Assembly (NCBI RefSeq): GCF_037038585.1
Contig: NC_092524.1
Coordinates: 45,717,001-45,781,000 of the forward strand
DNA: 64,000 nucleotides
Direction: 5' to 3'
Source of the DNA: Patagioenas fasciata
Lineage: Eukaryota; Chordata; Aves; Columbiformes; Columbidae
Below, in pieces: positions 48,863 to 63,075 of the stretch. A program made the position numbers and the translations under genes. Numbering within the stretch: position 1 is the first letter of the stretch; each line of letters opens with the position of its first letter. The notes under the pieces were generated by a model. That model had not been told where the DNA came from and ran no database searches. It saw nothing but the letters and a program-made list of their open reading frames with translations.

Positions 48863-51800
48863 ATGGCTAGGCTGCTGGCCAGGGCTCTCTGCTCTAAAGC
48901 TCTTCCTTGGGGTCCCAGATGCTCCCCTGGGTCAGTGACTGCCCAAGCCTGGAGCCATGGGCCCCTCACTGCCTACATGCCCGAAGCCGTCGCCTTTCCC
49001 AGACTCAAGGACCACCAAGGCTTGTACAAGATGTCGGTGGAGCAGGGGGACGACTTCTGGGGAGCGCTAGGGAGAAGCCGGCTCACCTGGATCACTCCCT
49101 TCCGCTCTGTCCAGGACTGCGACCTGCGCCAGGGCAGGGTCTCCTGGTTCCTTGGTGGGCAGCTCAACGTGGCAGGTAAGGAGGGAGACGGACGTGGGAG
49201 CCCTCTAAGTGCCTGTGAGTGCCTCTCTGCAAAGAACTTTGGCCCTGGGAGCAGACTGGAGGAGCACAGAGTTAAAGGGTTGGAGTGAGGAGGACGCTCC
49301 AAAGGTCCAGTTGGTCCTGCAATGGCTGTAGTGTAGTGATGCAGCTGGTCCTAAGGGAGCAACTGGGTCTCGCTGGCGGGGCTGCAGCTGGGTGAGGGTG
49401 TTCTGGGAGCCGCGTTGCTCTCCCTCAGCTCCCATGGCTCACACAGCAGCTCAGCAGTTCCATTTTGCAGGACCACAGGCAACAGCGCTGAACTCTGTGC
49501 ATTCAGCAGGCAGTGCTGCACTAGGCTGTCCCTGTGCAGCGAAGGCAGTCTGTATCTGCAGAAAGCAAAATGCAGGAGCAATGGGTGGTATTGGAAGTCC
49601 TCACAGCCATGTGAGGCTCCTTCTGTGGGCTGGGGCTACCAGGGGAAGACATAGGGGCTGGTGACACTGTGTCCTGCTTACAGTACTCTTGGTCCCAGTG
49701 TCCAAAATACAAGACAAGACCTCAGAAATCATGTCCTAAACAGTCTATTTGGGTAGGAGAGCAGTGGTTATTTGCCTTTGGGATTTGAGGTCTTACTGTT
49801 CCCCCTTCCGTGTGTGTTTCTTTCTCTCCTGTACGACTACAAACGGTGAGGAGAAAAAGGCATTTTGGTATGCAAACTGGGGCTGCTACACCATCCCATG
49901 ACCTCGCTAGTGGGTTTGAGGAAAACAAAGAGGGGAACAAAGCTTCTGAGGAAACTGCAGCTGCCAGCAATGTAGGAAACTTTTCGCAGAATTACAGCCC
50001 AAGCCTCACCCTACCATGTCTCTGGAAAGCCAGGGGCTGTGCACACCTGGCCTTTGGTCTCCTCCATCTTGGACAAATGCACCCTCCAGCCTTCCTGTGA
50101 AGAGCTTTGCCTCATCCTACTTTTGTTATTTAGCCACTGAAAATCTGCCCTAGTCCACTCCAGAGGCAGTTGCAAGGCAGTGCTGGGTGGAGTCATGGCT
50201 GAGTTAATGTTTGCCAGGCCCTCTGAGGGCACTGGGGATGTGACCTCCAAAGCAACTTCAAGCACTTTTTGTTCTGGACTGCATTAGGTTTCAATTAAGG
50301 GGGAAGCTGATAGTGGGGATTGGTAGGCATTGGAGTGCTGAGGAGTGTAACGAGCTTGGGATGGTGCTTGTGGTCTGCTGGCTGGTATCCACAAAAGTTA
50401 TTCCAGTGGATGCACAAGGCTGGTACTGAAGAGACTCACGCACAGCCCTGACTCTGATCTGAAAATGGGGCTGCCAGTGCTGGCTTTACGGGAGGTAAGA
50501 GGTACTGAGGGTTGCTCTGGCAATGAGGCTGGTTCATCTTTTCCAGTGAATTGTCTGGATCGACATGTCCATGTAGCCCCAGACAAAGTGGCCTTAATCT
50601 GGGAGAAGGATGAACCAGGAGAGGAGGTGCGGGTCACGTACAGGTCAGTACTTACCTCTGAGCATATGAGACATGTCACAGCGTGCATGAGCACTGCACA
50701 GGGCTGATCTGCTGATGTGCTTCACGTGAGGGGATGCAGCATTTTTTTGTACAGATAGATCAACAATATGGTGGCTGTTGGCTTGCCTGTGCTGATCTGA
50801 GACTTCAGCCTACACTCTGATTAACCCTTTGGTTCCGAGGGGTCCCTACCCAGGTGGGGAGGCAGATGTAAGCCCCTTGTGGCAGCACCGCAATGCTTGT
50901 AGGTAAGATCACATGGGAAAGTCACATGTGTGCCTTTCTAGAAAGGCTCCTGGTGTCTAAACTTGGAAGTGAATGGTCTGCAAGAGAGGCCAGATTCACA
51001 GCCACATGGGTGCTGGGAGGTCCTGTGCGCATCCACACATCAGCAACACTGCTGGGTTTGGTTCTTTGTGGGGGCTGCCTGTCCAGCCTTGCTAGGTTGG
51101 TCTGGGCCCCCCCCACCTTCCAGCTCAGTTTGCCTGCTCTCTCAGTCTCCACTGCAAAATCCATGTACATCCCTCTGCACACAGAATAAGTCTCTCTGTC
51201 CTCTCTGGCTCCAGACCTCATACGATAAACGTGACCATCCACCCCTGCCAATCTCCCTGCATGGAGAGCCCTTCCATTAAATGAGTCACTGACAGCCAAG
51301 CCATGGTTTCTGGGAGGGATGCTTTTCAGGAGAGGCATCGTTTTGCTCACTGCTTTCCTACAACTGCTGTTCTCACTGGTGGGCACAAGCTCTGGAGAAC
51401 TTGACCTTGTCAGCTTTAGCAAAGCACAGGGCCCTGTTTTCATGGGGAAAGTTATCAGACTCCCCTTGTGTAGCCTCTAGCCTTGCAGGGCACTGTGTTT
51501 CTTCAGTTGTATGGGCTGATAAGAATTGTCATTGGGAAAGTCAGCTGAGGTGGTGTGGGCTTGCTGTGCCAGATAAATTGCCAGTGGCCATTGCTGGCCC
51601 TATGGCTTGCTCCTCATGCTGGCCAGAGAGAGTGTCAGGCTCTGTACAGAGGCCATTCTGATTTATTTATTTTCCATAAATAATTGCCCATGTTAGTGAC
51701 TGTCTTCTCCTTCCCACTGATATTTTATAGTTCTCCCATGGACTCCCAGTGTGGGAGGTTAGGGTACACAGGGATGTAAGCTGCACAGCTGAGGCCCCCC

Positions 51801-54800
51801 ATCTTTATGCACGCTGGTGAGATCTGCGAGGAAGTCTCTAACTGTGCCATTGGTTCTTTGGGCAGGGAACTGCTGGAGCTGACGTGCCGCCTGGGGAACA
51901 CCTTAAAACGTCAAGGGGTGAAACGTGGTGACAGGGTGACAATCTACATGCCCCCATGCCCACTGGCAGTGGCTAGCATGCTAGCCTGTGCCCGCATTGG
52001 GGCTGTGCACGCAGTGGTGTTTGCTGGGTTCAGCGCAGAGTCCCTTGCAGACAGGATCCGGGATGGTAAGAGCCAGTGGGTAACAGGAATGTGTGTTTCC
52101 CTTGGGGGACAGTGCTGAGCTTGTTGATTTGGCAGCTGGGGAGGCTCAGGGTTGCGCTGATAGCAAAACTTTCTGGAGTAAGACTCCCTGGGCTCAGTGA
52201 GGGTGGCCGGCCATGATGTGTGGCCATAGAGCAGGGATTAGCACCCCAGGAAACCACACAGGCTCACTAAATATCTTCCAGCCCATAGGGTGGACTGGTT
52301 CTCTCCTTCATCCAAGGGACTGAAGTGGCCTAGGATACAGTGTCTCCTCTGAGAGGATGCAACACAGGCAGGAATGAATAGCAAACAAAGATGCAAAGCT
52401 GCTGTTTCTGCTAAACTGAGGGCATGAGTAACAGGGGCTGGGAGACAGTGGGAGAGGTGCAGGGTCATGGCAGAGCCAAACTGCTGTGTGGTGGATGAAG
52501 AGGGGCAGAGCTACTTATGTGGTTCTTCTGCCTTTGCAGCCCAGTCGGAGACAGTGATCACAGTGAACCAGGGCCTGAGAGGTGGCAAGGTTATTCAGCT
52601 AAAGAAGACAGTGGACCAGGCTGTGAAGCAGTGCCCAGGAGTGAAACGGGTTCTGGTTTCCATGAGGACTGATAGCAAAGTTCCCATGACAGCCATGGAT
52701 GTGCCGCTGGAGGAGGTGAGAGGCTGCCCAGCACTACTGCTGCTTCCCATGGGCAATGTGCCTGGTCTGGGAGCAGGGACAGAGCGTGGAGATAAGGTCC
52801 TGGCTAGCCATGACAGTTTTTCTGGTGTTGACATGATGTAGGGACATTGTCCTGCAGCAGCAGCAGCTGGAGCTGTACACAAGTTCAGGAGAGTCTTGGG
52901 AGCCATCAGGAGAGGTAACTGGTAGCTCTTCCTGCACACCAGCCCTATACTGTCACAGGCAGGCAGTGCAAACCAGGGCTAGTAGCAGGGTGGACGAGGG
53001 GCTAGAAACACCCCAGGCATGGGCTGACATGTGAGTTCAGCCTTGTACAGCCACTGCACTGTCACACACAGCTCTGCTGGCAGACCTGGCACCCCCTGTG
53101 AGCACCGCTGGCAGCTGGTGTCCAATTAAGCAGGCAGAGAAGCTGCTCATGTGCTCTTTATCCGTGGCACACAGGATGGCCAGGCTGCCAGCATGGAGCA
53201 CTGCTGCTGAAGAGGTGAGCCCCTGCTGTGTGTTTCTGTTAGCTCCCTGGGGCTACAAAGAGGTTTCTCTGCCTCTGCTCATCCCATCCGCAAGCAATCA
53301 GTGCTAGAAAGCCTTCCTGGCAGAGTTCTGTGCTGGTCAAAGCAGCAGCAGAGTAAAAATAGCTGCCTCTTACTCAGCAGGTCTGCTCTGGCTGATGACA
53401 GCATTTACCAGCTCAGCACAGTGAAAGAGAAGTCAGGATGGAAAGCAAGGGGGTGCAGGTGGGGAGGTGGGGGGGACAGTATGTGGGGAGCCGGGTGGTG
53501 CAGGTGCTTGGAAGATGCTCAAGGGAGAAGTGCACATGTGGATGTACGGACAACACAGGGAAGCCTGTGAGAGCCTGTGAGACAATGGCTGTGCTCTCTC
53601 CTGCAGGAGATGATGAAGGAGGATGCACACTGTGAACCCGCTGTCATGGACAGTGAAGACATGTTGTTCCTTCTCTACACATCAGGTAGCACTGGCAAAC
53701 CCAAGGGCCTAGTTCACTCCCAAGCTGGTTATTTGCTGTTTGCTGCTCTCACGCACAAGGTAATGGGACCCAGCCACAGAGTGCTTGTGAGCTGGCAGTT
53801 CATAGACGGTGCAGGGAATAGATATGGTGTCTTGTTGCACCATGAGATCATCTTTATCCAGAACACAGTCTCTGGGAAGCCCTCCTAGAGCATCAGCCCA
53901 GTAGAGCACATCTGCCTACAGGTAGTGGGGAAGAGCAACACATGCTCAGAAGCAGGGCCTCCCAAAAACTTACTCCTTTGAGCATCTCTGCTGGGATCCT
54001 TGCTGAGCTCAGGGTTTTCCTGAGGGTTTATGGTGCATTTGGAGCCTAGTAGTGCCTGTGGGTGGCTCATGGAGGCCTCTACCTCACTGCCTTTGCCTAC
54101 AACTCCTTGCCTTCAATGTGGGCCTGTGGGTGTGGAGGGTCCATCCTCACCCTGAAATTTCTCCTACTTTGATGCTAGAGGATACTTGGATCAGCCTTGT
54201 CTAGACACCAGTAGAAGAAAGGGGCTGTAGCTTTCTCCTTTGGAAAAGAGAAAATTTGGCTGTGTTAGTTTTGTTTGTTTGGTTTTTTTTTGGTCTCTCT
54301 TCCTTCCTCCTGCACCTTCATAAAGCACTCGATCACTCGATTTTTTTTTTTTTTCTGATAATATAATAATACTCTGATAATATAATAAAACTCTGCAGGA
54401 AGAGGGTGTCCCTGCAGGGGTGGTGTAATGATGGAAGAATGTAATAACATTATGGCTAAGTGAGGGTACACTGCTCCTGGTTGTCCTCCTTGCCGGGAGG
54501 GCAGGCCCAGGTTGTCCTTATCCCCCTCACTGCCTCTCCTCTCTTGAGCAGTATGTGTTCGACTACCAGGACAGAGACATCTTTGGCTGTGTGGCAGACA
54601 TCGGCTGGATCACGGGGCACACCTATGTGGTCTATGGCCCCCTCTGCAATGGCGGCACTACAGTCCTTTATGAGAGCACTCCCATCCATCCTAACCCTGG
54701 TGAGTAAGAAGGCGGCTAGAGCGAGCTGGGATACGCCACAGCCACCCTGCGTGGGGTGGGCAGCTGGCGGCTTGATGCCAGGACACAGACAGCAATGCTT

Positions 54801-57800
54801 CTGCCTCGGCAGGAACAGACTGTGGGCTGTGCCTAGCTGAGAGCTGCAAGGGAAAGGGACTTTTCCTCTGGTTAGGAAGCCACTGCTGCTTCTCTAGGAG
54901 TGAAGTTGTTTCTCCCTGTCCCTCCCTGCAGCAGGGAGAGTAGCAGAGCTAGGTGATGTCAAAGAAAAAGGGTTGCAGCTGCTCCTGGGCTGCTTTAGTC
55001 ATTCCCAGAGTGGGGTTAACTTAGCTGAGGGTCCAGGCGCTGCTGGAGAGCCCTTCCTCTCACCTCCTCTCTCTTGGTCTTGGGGATCCTGTGCAGATGT
55101 TTACTGGCCCTGTTTCCATTCCAGGCCGCTACTGGGAAACAGTGGAGAGGTTAAAAATTAACCATTTCTATGGGGCACCCACTGCCATCCGCCTGCTCCT
55201 GAGATACGGTGATGAATGGGTGAAGAAGTATGACCGCTCTTCTCTCAAAGTGCTTGGCTCAGGTAACTGCTGGTGGCATGGGCTAGAGCAGCACATTCTT
55301 GAACAACAGGTTTTGCCTCTTCCCACAAATGCCAAGAGTAACAGCATATGAGAGTAGAAAGTCGTCAGACTCTCCTATTTGGGGGGTGACTCCATGAGCA
55401 GGCCTTTGGAAGCTGTGTCTTTGACCTGATCTTTCAGCTCTGTTCCCTTGTCCTTCCCTTTGCAGTGGGGGAGCCCATCAACAAGGAGGCGTGGGAGTGG
55501 TACTTTCGTGTGGTCGGCGAGACACGGTGCCCAGTAGTGGACACGTGGTGGCAAACTGGTGAGATGTGTATGACCCCTCGTTCCAGCTTCTGCTCTCCCA
55601 GGCTGTAGGAGTGACTTGCTGCTTTGTTGGCCAAACGGAAGTGGTTGTTACCGGAACTCTTGTATGAGCAATGCCATAAGCGGCCATAGGCACCAAAACA
55701 CTAAAGAGATAAATGGCCTTTAAAACTATCCCAGAGAAACACAGGGCAGGTGGTGGTAGGGAGCTGATCTCTGCTGAACTAAATGAGCAGGATCATCCTT
55801 CTGCAAAGAGCCTTTCCCTGCTCTCCGGCAAACCCAGCCTCAACCTGTGGTCCAGCAGCATGCAGCAAGGGCCAGGGCAAAAGCTGTTGGCCAAGCAGTG
55901 CTACCTGGCTTTCCTCTTGCCCCTGACTTTGATGAGCATTACAGCTTCTTTTTCTTCAGAAACAGGAGGCATCTGTATCTCACCTCGTCCTTCTAATCCT
56001 GGAGCTGAAATCCTTCCAGGCATGGCTATGAGACCTTTTTTTGGGATCAGCCCCTCCCTCCTGGATGACAAGGTACATTTTTAACCTGCAGCCCCAGCAC
56101 CAGCTCAGCTCACTTTCCCCCAGATGCTTGCAGACAGGTGTGGAAATTTGCAAACCCCTTTCCTGCTCACCTCTGCTAGATGGCCACCCTCTTTACCAGA
56201 AAAGGACTACCAGTAAAGCTGTTCTTGCACCTAGTGCAGAAGTCGAGTTGTTTTCTACCTTGCTCTGTCCTGACAAGACAGGCTGTGCTTGGGTTCTCTA
56301 CTGGCCTTTCCAGGGTGAGGTAGCTGGGCAGGCACAGCCAGCCTCCCTGGATGAGCCCTGTGTCCCAGCACGGCAAGCAGCTGGTGGCAGACCTCCTCTG
56401 GGAGAGACTGGGCCTGTCCCCTTGGAGCCAGGGGCATAGGACACCCCTCACTACCTTCCCTGGCGCTGCCATCACAGGGTTGTTACTGGACATAGTGGTA
56501 AAAATAGACAATGACTAAACAACCCAAGTACCCTCAGCCATGGTTACTAAACGTAACTATTTTGCAGGGAAATGTCCTTCTGGAAAACAACATCTCTGGA
56601 GCCCTGTGCATCTCACGAGCCTGGCCAGGCATGGCACGAACCATTTACAAAGACCACAAGAGATTTCTGGAAACCTACCTGACTCCTTATCCAGGTAAGG
56701 AAACATTGTGGCAGGTCACGGCAGAGGTGTTTGGTTTGGTACACCTGGGTCTGCCTGCTGGCTTTCTGCACAGGGCAGGACTTGGGAGAGCTGGCACTGT
56801 TGCTTCATTCTTCTACACTCCCTACGGTGTTGAGGGCCTTCATCTGCCCCTGCCTGAGACCTCATCACTGCCATGAGAATAGGCTTCTGTCACTCACTTT
56901 CCCCATTGGATCACATGTGGTTTTATGGCAGTGGATTTTTCCTTCTGCCTCCAATGCCCTCAAGCACAGAGAGGCCTCTTGCTGCATCTCTTGCAAACCC
57001 TGTTGGCTCCTGTCGCTCATACAGAGACACTGAGCAAGCCCAAGTGTGTGTCTCCATGTGAAGCAAAGGGGTCAAGCAGCAAGACCACAGGTACCTGCAC
57101 TGGGGCAAATTTGCTGATGACACCAAGTTGGGGGGCAGTGTTGACCTGCTGGAAGGCAGGAGGGCTCTGCAAAGAGATCTGGATAGACTGGAAAAATGGG
57201 CTGATTCCAATGGGATGAAGTTCAACAAGGCCAAGTGCCGGGTCCTGCACTTTGGCCACAACAACCCCCTTCAGCGCTACAGGCTGGGCACAGAGTGGCT
57301 GGAGAGCAGCCAGACAGAAAGGGACCTGGGGGTACTGATTGACAGCAAGCTCAACATGAGCCAACAGTGTGCCCAGGTGGCCAAGAAGGCCAATGGTATC
57401 CTGGCCTGTATCAAAAATAGTGTGGTCAGCAGGACAAGGGAAGTGATCCTTCCCCTGTACTCTGCATTGGTGAGGCCACACCTGGAGTATTGTGTTCAGT
57501 TCTGGGCCCCTCAGTTCAGGAGGGATATTGAGGTGCTGGAGCGGGTCCAGAGAAGAGCAACAAGACTGGTGAAGGGACTTGAGCACATGACCTATGGTGA
57601 GAGGCTGAGGGAGCTGGGGTTGTTCAGCCTGGAGAGGAGGAGGCTTAGAGGTGACCTCATTGCTCTCTATAACTACCTGAAGGGAAGTTATAGTCAGGTG
57701 GGAACTGGTCTCTTCTCCCAGGCAGTTAGCAATAGGACAAGGGGACATGGGCTTAAACTCTGCCAGGGGAAGTTTAGGCTGGATATTAGGAAGAAGTTCT

Positions 57801-59638
57801 TTACGGAAAGAGTGATCAGGCATTGGAATGGCCTGCCTAGGGAGGTGGTGGACTCACCGTCCCTGGAGGTTTTTAAACTGAGATTGGACATGGCTCTTAG
57901 TGCCATGATCTAGTAAATGGGCTGAAGTTGGACCAAGGGTTGGACTTGATGATCTCTGAGGTCTTTTCCAACCTAGCCAATTCTGTGATTCTGTGATTCT
58001 GTGATTAGCACACTGCAGAATGAGGAAAGGAGCCCAGTGACGGAGCAGGTAGCAACAGAGGCAGACAACTAGTAAGGAAGGTAGGCACATGACCCCTGGT
58101 GTCAACAGAGAGGAGAAGGGTCAAGGTGAGAATGTGTCTGGTGAGCAGTTCACAAGCTCACTGTAACAACTGACAATGGCATGGTTCTGGCCCCTGCAGG
58201 GTTTTTCTTCACTGGGGATGGCGCGTATCGTACCAGTGAGGGCTACTACCAGCTGACAGGACGGCTGGATGACATCATTAACATCAGCGGGCACCGGCTG
58301 GGCACTGCAGAGGTGGAAGATGTTGTGGTAAGAGAAGTGGGTGGGAGGTAAAGCCATTTGAGGGGGCAGCGAAGGTGCACTGGTGGTGCCCAGGGAAGCC
58401 TCTTGGAAATACCCAGAGAGAAACACACTGCTGCTGTAGCTTCAGGGAGCACTGCTGGACACATGGCCTGCCTGCAGGAACAGCTTCCCACCCTCTCCCC
58501 TCCCTTTTCACTCTGCAGCAAGAGAGGTACAAAGCCTGATACGCTTGATGCTGTAAGCAGGCAAATCCGAAAGCATCCATGGGCCAGTAAAGGTTGTGGG
58601 ACCTAGTGGAGCAATCTGGAGGTGCACAACAGTGTCTAGAAGGTGCAAGACTAAATCAGCCAGAGACAGGGGGAAAGACTTGTGTTTGCAGACCAACCTG
58701 CTAAGGGAAGAAGGAAAAAGGGCAGAGGCCACCTGAGGCCCTTTCCTATTGTTCCACATTACTGTGGGTTGCAGCAGCCAAGCCAGGGCAGGGTGGGTCC
58801 CAGGTGGCAGACAGACTGCTGAAAAGTGCTGAGACAAACCCTAGCCCTGTTTTCTTCCAGAATCACCATGTGGCAGTGGCGGAATCTGCTGTCATCGGCT
58901 ACCCACATGAGATCAAGGGAGAAGGTGAGACACTTGCTTTCCTGCACCCAAAATGCCTGTCTTGGGCTGTTGCAATGCAGTGGGAAATAGCACTGTCACA
59001 CCAACCACTGGTAACAATGCTGTGCCAACGCCCCCGAGTGGGGATCTTGACACAGCCATCACAAGCTATACTGCAACCAGTTGGGCTCTGCACGAGGTGC
59101 AAGTGCTGTGGTCAAAAGCACTTACAGCTCAGGGTACTGAGTATCCCCCAAGGCCACCAGCAGAGAGGCAACTCTCCTGGCACGAGGTCCAGGCAGCCTC
59201 TCAGGAAGACACTGCACACACTGTCCAGTAACCCCACGGTCCTTCTGCCAGGAGCCTACGTGTTTGCTGTGCTGAAAAAGGGCAGCAGCTACACGCAGGA
59301 GACTCTTGCTGCTGAGCTACGGGAGCTGATCTCCAAGAAGATTGCAAAGTATGCAGCTCCAGAGTACGTTCAGGTAATGCCTGTAGGCTGACCCAGCACT
59401 CACTCTGGCAGCCTGGTGAAGCCCCTTCCCTCAGCCTTAGCTCTGCTCCTCCCTGTTACAGGTCACGCACCGGCTGCCAAAGACACGCTCAGGGAAGATT
59501 ATGCGTCGGGTGCTAAGGAAAATTGTGGAGGGCAAGGCCAGTGAGCTTGGGGACATAACCACCCTGGATGATCATGAAGCTGTGCAGCAGATCATAGAGG
59601 GACACAAGCATCTGGTGGAAAGGCAGAAGAGCTGCTAG
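48863..59638 (+). CDS. ACSS1-type mitochondrial acetyl-CoA synthetase, 14 exons
   Basis: Makes acetyl-CoA from acetate, ATP and CoA, probably in the mitochondrial matrix. Exons: 48863-49175, 50547-50643, 51866-52065, 52540-52715, 53607-53759, 54552-54699, 55125-55262, 55466-55558, 55960-56072, 56568-56694, 58200-58327, 58861-58924, 59252-59373, 59462-59638. All junctions are GT-AG and in phase: 682 codons, close to human ACSS1 (689). Motifs: [11 protein letters not shown] 286-296 (ATP loop), WWQTETGG 436-443, TGDGAYR 524-530, [13 protein letters not shown] 540-552, and PKTRSGK 630-636 with the conserved catalytic lysine K636. The start at 48863 has a good Kozak context and gives a basic leader ([12 protein letters not shown]) like a transit peptide. 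An upstream ATG at 48860 is also possible. Resembles ACSS1 rather than cytosolic ACSS2 ([19 protein letters not shown]). Its place beside VSX2 suggests an ACSS1 ohnologue, not ACSS1 itself. Confidence 0.93.
53607..53759 (+). CDS. ACSS1-type gene exon 5 (P-loop of adenylate-forming domain)
   Basis: In-frame 51-codon exon, phase 0 at both ends, encoding [11 protein letters not shown] and [20 protein letters not shown]. This is the phosphate-binding signature (core motif A3) of the AMP-binding superfamily and is fully conserved. Confidence 0.95.
54355..54392 (+). repeat. 19-bp tandem pair after a poly(T) run
   Basis: Two adjacent copies of CTGATAATATAATAATACT (second slightly changed) follow a run of about 15 T in intron 5 of the ACSS1-type gene. 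Simple low-complexity repeat. Confidence 0.7.
57105..58006 (+). mobile_element. Second young CR1 copy in ACSS1-type intron 10
   Basis: A 5'-truncated CR1 in the sense orientation, filling about 900 of the 1505 nt of intron 10. Its 897 nt (57105-58001) correspond to 33176-34072 of the VSX2-intron copy with constant offset and, by eye, no difference. It keeps the 3' part of the RT frame (FADDTKLGG to [10 protein letters not shown]) and the ATTCTGTG tail, which here has one more partial repeat. Splice sites of the host intron are untouched. Confidence 0.95.
59462..59638 (+). CDS. ACSS1-type gene terminal coding exon (catalytic lysine)
   Basis: 58 codons plus TAG, acceptor GTTACAG. Encodes [20 protein letters not shown], the C-terminal swinging domain with the lysine that acts in adenylation, then a helical tail to QKSC. 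No AATAAA was found in the 0.5 kb after the stop, so the 3' end of the mRNA is unplaced. Confidence 0.93.
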   Translation, partial: VTHRLPKTRSGKIMRRVLRKIVEGKASELGDITTLDDHEAVQQIIEGHKHLVERQKSC

Positions 59639-60156
59639 CTTGGCTCTGTCAGCAGCCACCTCCTGGTCCTTCACTGCAGAACTGGGGCCATATCCAGAAA
59701 TATCAGTAAGCAACTGGTGCTCAGTAAGTTCTCAGAGGCTGTTACCTCCACTGCAGTCTCAGAGTGACCTCTGCACAACAGAGACCCTCAAAACCTCTGT
59801 CTTCACACCCCTGTGGGACGCAGGGAAGAAAACACGATACATCATAGGCAGAATGGTAAGGGGAGACCAGCTCTGTTTCCTCCCTAGAGGAAAGACCCAC
59901 AGAAAGCCAAAAGCCCTCAGTGGGTTCCTTGTGCCTTGCAGTAGCTGTGGTAATAGCAACAGGGTAGGATACTACAGCCAGCCCTGGACAGGTATATCAC
60001 TTCTACCCTGCTCTGCTCTTCAGTAGACTAGTCCAAGAGCACCGCCAATATTCAAGCATCTCCTCCAAAGCAAACCCCAGGAGGAAAAGATGCAGCAGCC
60101 AGGTTAACAACTACTGACTCTTCTCCATAAACATTATTGGAAAACAGGCCCCAGAT

Positions 60157-60162
60157 TTTAAT
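60157..60162 (-). terminator. ABCD4: Possible ABCD4 poly(A) signal
   Basis: ATTAAA on the minus strand (TTTAAT on plus), about 550 nt after the ABCD4 stop codon. The position fits a 3' UTR end, which would leave under 0.6 kb to the end of the convergent ACSS1-type coding sequence. A single hexamer is weak evidence. Confidence 0.35.
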
Positions 60163-60715
60163 ACAAAGATGTTCCTTAGACCTGTAACCCTGTGTCATAA
60201 GGAGAGCAGAGACATGTCCTTCTTTGCGCCAGCCATCTCTTTCCCTTGGCTCCTGCTGGGGAGCACAACCTTCGACACAGCCACTAGTACAGAAGCCTGT
60301 TCTGCAGAACTGTGTATCAAAGAGACGGAGGTCCCAGCGAGGCACAGAGGGCAGAACAGGAGGCTGCATCTCAGCCTTGCACCACTGCACCATGCACAAG
60401 TGGAGGCTCCTCTGGCCATTGCTTCTGCAAGCTCCATGAGGCAGCATCTTCTCTTTGGGCAGCCTAGCAGCTCAGCCCCTTCCCCCATGAAAGGCAGGGA
60501 GGTAGGAGAAGGGTGGCATAGATGTGTGTGCTCCTGGCAGAATCTCACACCACAAGTTCAGACTTGGCTCTGCATCCACCAGCAAATTGCAGAACTGGTC
60601 TTGCACTGGATGAATCCTTTGTTGACAGCTGTTGGCTCAGCAGCCCTATGTCTGCTAGGCAGAGCTCTCCCATGCATGTGCAGGATCTGCGGCTGGCCAG
60701 ACAAGAGCATGTTTT

Positions 60716-63075
<2,360 letters not shown>

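Noticed and set aside
60558-60710. Alternative candidate for the ABCD4 last exon (FCNLLVDAE... frame)
   Set aside because: The exon at 60811-60716 matches the conserved FHS..LKL.G.GRWEL pattern with a proper acceptor, so the other candidate was dropped.
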